NCBI GenBank assembly: GCA_012934845.2
Contig: WNNJ02003225.1
Coordinates: 1 to 64,000 of the forward strand
From: Pomphorhynchus laevis
Lineage: Eukaryota; Acanthocephala; Palaeacanthocephala; Echinorhynchida; Pomphorhynchidae
Reading direction: 5' to 3'
Length of the DNA: 64,000 nt
Shown here: piece after piece, positions 58,895 to 64,000 of the stretch
Position numbering within the stretch: the stretch's first letter is position 1
Layout: every line of letters begins with the position of its first letter
Notes under the pieces: generated by a model
What the model was told of the DNA's origin: nothing
The model's database searches: none
What the model saw: only the letters and a program-made list of their open reading frames with translations
Program-made: the position numbers and the translations under genes

Positions 58895-59700
58895 TTTATA
58901 CTTCTGGTTCTGGCGCAATATTACCCTCACAGGTATTGTTCGTATTCTTGATACAGCAGGACGCTACTAATCAGTCTGGGTTGATCTCATCAGCTGCTGA
59001 TCCAGACCTACATTTCACGTTTCGACCCTTATTTTCTGCTTTCTCCGTACACTGGTGCTTATCGGATTCGAACTCATGACGTCTGTATATTGATTCAATA
59101 ATACATCTAGTATTGAATCCTAGAATCCAGATCCGCTAATCTGATCACTAGTTTTCATGCTGCCACTTGCAATAAATGTTTTTAATTTAACTTGAATGCA
59201 TCTGTGATCTGAAATTCTTCTGGTTATGGCACAATATTATATACAGCAGGACGCTACTAATCAGTCTGGGTGGGTCTCATAAGCTGCTGATCCAGACTTA
59301 CATTTCACGTTTCTACCCTTATTATCTGCTTACTCCGTACACTGATGCTGATCGGATTTGAACTCGGGACGTCTGTATATTGATTCAATACTACATCTAC
59401 AGTTGTGTAGATATACATTGTTGTATATTACTTTCAGTAGGGGATCGTATTCTAAGGATCTATTAGAAACCTACCCAGTTGTATGATCCTCTGGCCGGAT
59501 CACTGTTTTTCATGCTGCCACTTGCAATAAATGTTTTTAATTTAACTTGAATGCATCTGTGATCTGAAATTCTTCTGGTTATGGCACAATATTATATACA
59601 GCAAGACGCTACTAATCAGTCTGGGTGGGTCTCATAAGCTGCTGATCCAGACTTACATTTCACGTTTCGACCCTTATTATCTGCTTACTCCGTACACCGT
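58895..59700 (-). repeat. SINE-like units in tandem, about 355-bp period
   Basis: Minus-oriented. The tail word (GCATGAAAA-type, CATGCTGCCACTTGCAATAA on the plus strand) occurs at 59156 and 59511, 355 bp apart. The body with CGTGAAATGTAAGTCTGGATCAGC occurs at about 59000, 59290 and 59650. Head-to-tail order is body, tail, CCCCTAC...GTAATATAC, head with GTTCAAATCCGATCAGC, body. A tandem of complete units, rather than singly inserted copies, points to a circular or multimeric intermediate. Confidence 0.75.
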
Positions 59701-59704
59701 TGCT

Positions 59705-60040
59705 GATCTATATTTCAATAGATCGCTAGAATATGACCCCTACCGTAAGTAATATAAAAAATGTATATCTACACCACTGGAGCAGCCAGCCTAGTGGATG
59801 TAGCGTTGAATCGCGATACAGACGTCCTGAGTTCAAATCCGATCAGCATCAGTGTACGGAGAAAGCAGATAATAAGGGTCGAAACGTGAAATGTAGGTCT
59901 GGGTCAGCAGCTGATGAGACCCACCTAGACTGATTAGTAGCGTCCTGCTGTATCAACAATAGGAACAATACCTGTGAGGATAATATCATGCCACAACCAG
60001 AAGAATTTAAGCTCACATATGCATTCAAGTTAAATTAATA
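59705..60040 (+). repeat. SINE-like unit with tRNA-like head, best full copy
   Basis: Plus-oriented, facing the minus array. The head at 59779-59850 has an A-box-like CAGCCTAGTGGA (59787-59798) and a B-box-like GAGTTCAAATCC (ending 59840), spaced as in a tRNA promoter. The body has GGGTCGAAACGTGAAATG, GGTCTGGGTCAGCAG and CTGATGAGACCCACC. The end reads AGAAGAATTTAAGCTCAC. tRNA-derived SINEs use such internal promoters for RNA polymerase III. It lacks a poly(A) or simple-repeat tail; the next AT-rich text starts at 60041. Confidence 0.7.
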
Positions 60041-60932
60041 ATTTTATAATTATTAAATTATCAGAATTTAAACAGAAGAATGACAAAGTAGTTAAAAATC
60101 AAAATCAGCCTATGCTAAATGGAGCGATTGATTTTTAGAATAATAAAATTAATATTTTTATTAAAAATGATTGCATATCATATTTAGAAAGGGGTGATAT
60201 AGTAAAACGATAAATAAATTTACAGATTTTTTAAGATTATATTGAATATAAACTTAAAAGTTTAAAAGATATATATTAAAAAATTTATATTATTCTATTT
60301 TTATTTCATCCACTTTTTAATGAAATAAGATTATTAGATTTTTAATTCCACTGGAATATAATCCATAATTTATTTAAATTTGATTCATTCAAATTTGAAT
60401 ATGACAGTTGAATTTATTATTCACTATAGTATTCTGGCAAACTCAAATATTCGTGGTTACTTTCCAGCTAAATATATGCAAGAGTGATTTGTTTAAACAG
60501 TCTTGTTACAAAATTATTATGCGGGTATCTGCAGTTTATTTTTTGACTTAAATTTATTAAATGTAATCTCAAATACTTTATTTTATAATAAATTAATTAG
60601 TACTTCATATGTTTCGCTTATAAGATAACTGAATCTCAGTTATTTCATTATATCTCATTATCAAGTTGTCCCGATTATAACTAAATAGTTGGATCGAATA
60701 CGTAAACGTTTTAGTAAGAAAACGTTTACGTAAACTTAATATTTAAAACTCTTACTTTTAGATAAAGTCAATTTTAGATCAAGTCTTAATTTTAGATTTA
60801 GATCAAGTCAGAAACTTTCAATCGATTATCAAAAAATATCGACAGCGAAATAGACCTGTATATCAAATTGCTGAAATATCAAATTGCTATTAAATTGTTA
60901 CATTTAGTAAGTAAAAACTCAATAATACATAC
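60041..60932. other. Intergenic or intronic, AT-rich
   Basis: No gene is supported. A perfect 12-bp hairpin (CGTAAACGTTTT/AAAACGTTTACG, 6-nt loop) lies at 60701-60730. The GT donor of the exon at 60933 begins at 60932, so at least part of this is an intron of that gene. Confidence 0.45.
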
Positions 60933-61086
60933 CCTTCTTGCTGTATGGTTTCGTCTGCTAGCTGATCTTGTATCGCAGGCATTGAGCGAGCATGTTTCAT
61001 TGAAACGATATTAAAATCATCATTATGTGATGATTCATCATTATACAGTTGAGAAATTAGCTTGTAAGCATTTTCAATATGTACAT
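60933..61086 (-). CDS. Internal exon of an unknown gene
   Basis: Bounded by a strong acceptor (TTTTCATGCTGTTTAG before 61086) and a consensus donor (GAAGG|GTATGT after 60933). It enters in phase 1 and leaves in phase 2 (154 nt). It encodes VHIENAYKLISQLYNDESSH, then DFNIVSMKHARSMPAIQDQL and ADETIQQE. This is a hydrophilic, partly helical segment with no membrane part, and I do not recognise it. Both neighbouring exons must lie outside what I could identify, perhaps beyond the window or hidden among PLE copies. No transposon-like features. Confidence 0.5.
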
Positions 61087-61745
61087 CTAAACAGCATGAA
61101 AACAAAAATAAAGCTGGTCAGGAAATGACGACAAATTTAGTAATTTTGATTTATGTTTAATTGAACGAACTTAATTAAGTTCGTTCAATAATATGATTAA
61201 GTGAGTATATGATGATATAGATATATTAAATGCGCCAGTTCGAGTGATAGACGAAGAAACGTTTCGATTCAGTACTATGCAATCGCTTCAACAAAATAAA
61301 ATTCTGAAGCCAAATTTCATCGTGATTTTTCAATTCATTGATGATTCATAAATTTATTTTCTGGTAGATCATAATTTAAATCTAATAATTAAGATTTAAT
61401 TAGATTATAATATTATAATTCTAAATTATTTTTAGAATAATTTAGAAATTAATTTAAAGGCATTTAGAATTAAAATAGCGTGCAGAATAAAAATAGTCAT
61501 CAAAATTTCAATAGAAACAATGACTGCACAGGTATATCAACTTAAAATTAGGAAACAAACTATAGATGATTAGTTTGATAATATTAATTAATTGTAAAAA
61601 TAGGTAGGTTTTTAAATTGAGGGTAAATCGTCCCCCTACCAACGCTTATTTAATTTAAAATCATGAATGATTTCAATTAAATTTGCAAAATTTAATTAAA
61701 ACTTTCATTAAAACTAAATGCCAAAAAACAGACGATTTGAGTGAT
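61087..61745. other. AT-rich, with a perfect palindrome
   Basis: A 30-bp perfect palindrome (TTGAACGAACTTAA and its reverse complement, plus one flanking pair) lies at 61160-61189. Nothing else recognised. Confidence 0.5.
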
Positions 61746-61749
61746 CGTT

Positions 61750-61855
61750 AGTCAACATTAAAAGGACTGAAACGCTAACTGTAGGTATTGGACCAATAGC
61801 TGATGTGATCCACCGATGCTGAAATGTAGCGCACTGCTGTTGGCGTATATACATT
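61750..61855 (+). repeat. Divergent relative of the SINE-like body
   Basis: GGACTGAAACGCTAACTGTAGG, TTGGACCAATAGCTGATG and GATCCACC align in order with GGGTCGAAACGTGAAATG..., CTGATGAGACCCACC of the main family. AGCGCACTGCTG matches AGCGTCCTGCTG. It shows which words are conserved in the family. Confidence 0.55.
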
Positions 61856-61959
61856 ATTAAAGTGGAGTGTAGAATAAAAATAGTCATCAAATTTCAATAG
61901 TAGCAATAACTGCACAAGTACATTCTGACGAAATATTTTATTCTGCACATAAGAGGAAG

Positions 61960-62060
61960 TACGTCATTAGCATGTATTTGGCCCGGCTGCTATGCTGGCT
62001 TTAGGAATAGGTGCATTTTCATTTCTTATTCGAATAGATTGTCTGTTATTTATTAGTCAA
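61960..62060 (+). repeat. PLE family-1 structured end, partial
   Basis: GTACGTCATTAGCATGTATTT hairpin, GGCCCGGCTGCTATG, then the sequence diverges and rejoins at CTTATTCGAATAGATTGTCTG. The second arms are lost. Confidence 0.6.
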
Positions 62061-62689
62061 TTCATAACAATTGACTTCTATTTTAAATTTCAATTTTAAA
62101 TTTTTATTTGATATAAATATAAATTGTATAAAATCATATATTACTTATCTATATTTTTATTTATATTTAATATAAAATATATAGATTCAGTTATCTGGTC
62201 TGATGTGTTCTGCTGACAAGTTATTATTTTTCTGCTAATTTTTAAGCAGAAAATTATTAAATAATTATTAATTATTTTTATTATTATATAATTTTTTCTT
62301 ATAATATAGAATTATTTTGTTGTAGCATCAACAAAATTTTATATGTTTATATATAATATTAAACATATATTTTAAATATTATATTAATATTTATTATATT
62401 TTTGTGTAAATAAAATAATGTACACTTAAAATCTATAATCTCCTTCCATTTGCGATTAGATAATTTTAAAGGTACAAAAAAAGAAAAAATTACTCTTTAT
62501 TTATGAAGAAATATTACTAAGAAATTTTTTTAAATTAGTCTTTTTTAAAAACTATGTATTATTGATACGACAATATTATTTTTTGCTAATTTTCAAGTCT
62601 AATAAATTTTATTTATATTTCTTATAACGGAAAAGTAATGAATCAACAAAATATTTTTAAACTATTAAATTTACAATATATAAATCAAC
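62061..62689. other. AT-rich PLE tail and spacer
   Basis: Begins with the PLE tail phrase (ATTTATTAGTCAATTCAT; AGATTCAGTTATCTGGTCTG near 62180). The rest has nothing recognised. Confidence 0.45.
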
Positions 62690-62800
62690 AAAATATTATT
62701 AAAAATAAATTTGGCCCCGCTACTATGCTATGTCGATGAATATGGGTCGAAACATGATAACATAGCAGTTTCTCCTGTTGACCAATAAATCTTATTATGA
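62690..62800 (+). repeat. PLE family-1 structured end
   Basis: GGCCCCGCTACTATG, then TATGGGTCGAAACATGATAA and CATAGCAGTTTCTCC. The CTATG/CATAG pairing is kept while GGGTC replaces GGGGCC. Confidence 0.65.
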
Positions 62801-62859
62801 TACATCGTAGCTTATAGTCAATTCATAAAAATTGAATTTTATTTTAAATAGATAAATAT

Positions 62860-62980
62860 ATAATAATATATAAATATATAATATATATATTATAAATATA
62901 TATATAATAAATATATAAATATTTATAATATTTATATATAAATATATATTTATATATTATATATAAATATATATCTACCC
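62860..62980. repeat. AT microsatellite-like tract
   Basis: About 120 bp of ATATAAATATATAATATAT-type sequence. Confidence 0.8.
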
Positions 62981-63289
62981 GATCGATAATCCTCATTCTT
63001 ATACATTGTCTGTTATTTATTAGTCAATTCATAAAAATTGAATTTAATTTAAAATTTCAATTTTTTATTAAAACTTGATATAAATATAAATTATATAAAA
63101 TCTTATATAATTATTTATTATTTATCTTTATTTATATATCGTAAAAATCAGTAGACTCAGTTATCTGATCTGATTGGTTTAATATTATAGTGTATTATGT
63201 GATTTCTCTATGTCCAACTTTAGAAAGTATTCAAATGCCTAATTGTAAATAAAAATACCTTATGATTTGTTAATAATTTCGCTTACTAC
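62981..63289. other. PLE tail and spacer
   Basis: Contains TTATTTATTAGTCAATTCAT and GTAGACTCAGTTATCTGATC, phrases of the family-1 terminal region. No gene. Confidence 0.5.
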
Positions 63290-63780
63290 TTAACAGAATT
63301 AATTAGTTCTAATCAATAAATTTACACTTTACAAACCAACAAGATATTATTAAAAATAAATTTAAACTATCCAGAAAGCCTTATTCTTAACAAAACCAAT
63401 ATTAATGATAAAGAAGGTGTATATCTAGATATAACATTAAATTAACATTAACTAAAACTACTATTAATTTATATCGTAAAGATGACATGTTTAAATTTAC
63501 AATAAACATATTTTTGCATGAGCATTCATGCATACCATATAATATAAAATATAATACATTAAATAATGAAATTTTAAGAATTGCAACAATGTGTAATGAT
63601 ATTGGCTTTCTTCAAAATCATTTAAATAATTTAATAGATACATATTTTAAACTAGGTTACTATAAAAATAACATCAAGCAGAAAATAGTAAAATATATAA
63701 ATCAACACAATAATATAGAGAATAAATTTAAACTCTTAAGTGGCAAATTTTTATGGATGAATAATAAATAATATACTTTG
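63290..63780 (+). mobile_element. PLE family 1, C-terminal copy with intact 3' end
   Basis: Starts at SLILNKTNINDKEGVYLD (one frameshift near 63432). It is then open for 94 codons (63487-63771): MFKFTINIFLHEHSCIPYN, ILRIATMCNDIGFLQNH, YFKLGYYKNNIKQKIVKYIN and LLSGKFLWMNNK-stop. It leads directly into the best-preserved structured end at 63795-63905. Confidence 0.85.
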
Positions 63781-63794
63781 TATTAGAATAAGAT

Positions 63795-63905
63795 ACTAGA
63801 TAGTTTTATCAGAGGAAATACATCATTAGCATGTATTTGGCCCCGCTGCTATGTTGGGTAGAGGAGTTAGGGGCCGAAACCTGATAGCATAGCAGTTTCT
63901 CTAGG
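63795..63905 (+). ncRNA. PLE family-1 3' structured element, best copy
   Basis: Hairpin AAATACAT (63816-63823) / ATGTATTT (63831-63838). Arm a GGCCCC (63839-63844), arm b CTGCTATG (63846-63853), arm a' GGGGCC (63870-63875), then GAAAC, arm b' CATAGCAG (63888-63895). The order a-b-a'-b' is a pseudoknot. It lies just after the stop codon of the PLE. Whether it is a ribozyme, an RT-binding site or only a DNA terminal structure is not known. Confidence 0.65.
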
Positions 63906-64000
63906 ATGAGTAATAAATAATATGCTTTGTATTAGAATAATGTACACTAAATAATGAAATTTCATCAGAGGAAATCTATAACATTTAAAACCAATAACCT
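63906..64000 (+). repeat. Start of a further PLE family-1 terminal segment
   Basis: Restarts with GATGAGTAATAAATAATATG and runs to TTTCATCAGAGGAAATC, the sequence that normally precedes the structured end, then leaves the window. This suggests tandem terminal repeats. Confidence 0.55.

Noticed and set aside
63839-63895. Assignment of the PLE family-1 pseudoknot to the HDV-like ribozyme class
   Set aside because: The P1/P2-like interleaving fits, but no P3 of 3 bp, no P1.1 and no clear catalytic C before the second arm could be placed. Reported only as an unclassified fold.
1-64000. Ribosomal RNA genes, intact tRNA genes, CRISPR arrays, bacterial operons
   Set aside because: No conserved rRNA words, no cloverleaf, no regularly spaced short repeats with unique spacers, and gene structure is intron-bearing.

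Overview
The window looks like nuclear DNA of an AT-rich invertebrate animal (roughly three quarters A+T, judged by eye). The signs are a spliced PIM-like kinase, a second split gene coding a four-helix MARVEL-type membrane protein, long introns packed with transposons, Penelope-like retroelements (PLEs), a non-LTR retrotransposon, tRNA-derived SINE-like units and a roughly 520-bp satellite. Nothing here fixes the phylum. Hammerhead-bearing satellites and PLEs are known from flatworms, cnidarians, arthropods and amphibians.

Layout. 1-4.6 kb: SINE-like fragment, decayed copies of PLE family 1 and their structured ends. 4.2-10.7 kb: one non-LTR (LINE) copy on the minus strand, broken into a 3' half (6.2-7.5 kb) and a 5' half (8.2-10.2 kb) by a 494-bp repeat that also occurs at 4.2 kb. 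12.5-13.9 kb: a small satellite cluster with one unit inverted. 17.3-21.9 kb (+): PIM-like kinase in two exons. 22.1-23.0 kb: relic of PLE family 2. 25.8-26.3 kb: retroelement tail relic. 26.7-27.8 kb (-): unrecognised 387-residue ORF. 29.1-30.0 kb: PLE copy. 30.3-30.9 kb: GC-richer island of unknown origin. 31.4-43.6 kb (-): MARVEL-like gene in four exons (43469-43624, 39439-39669, 37146-37283, 31383-31510), found by splice sites and reading-phase agreement. Its introns hold PLE copies and a seven-unit tandem satellite array (32717-36330). 44-55 kb: dense PLE copies of both families. 55.4-60.0 kb: SINE-like units in both orientations, with longer duplicated blocks. 57.8-58.3 kb: decayed gene fragment. 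60.9-61.1 kb (-): one well-formed internal exon of an unknown gene. 62-64 kb: PLE family 1 again.

The most interesting signal is catalytic RNA. Each satellite unit carries a hammerhead ribozyme fold, and four of the seven main-array copies keep every core base. The array sits in a host-gene intron, with the ribozymes antisense to the host transcript. PLE family 1 ends carry a different conserved fold, a hairpin followed by two interleaved helices (a pseudoknot). The SINE-like units carry hammerhead core words in permuted order. Known biology links hammerheads with PLEs and with small tandem circular-RNA retroelements, so this window may show a PLE-driven family of ribozyme-carrying repeats.

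Limits: everything was read by eye. Repeat edges are good to about 10-30 bp, and no alignment, folding or database search was run.
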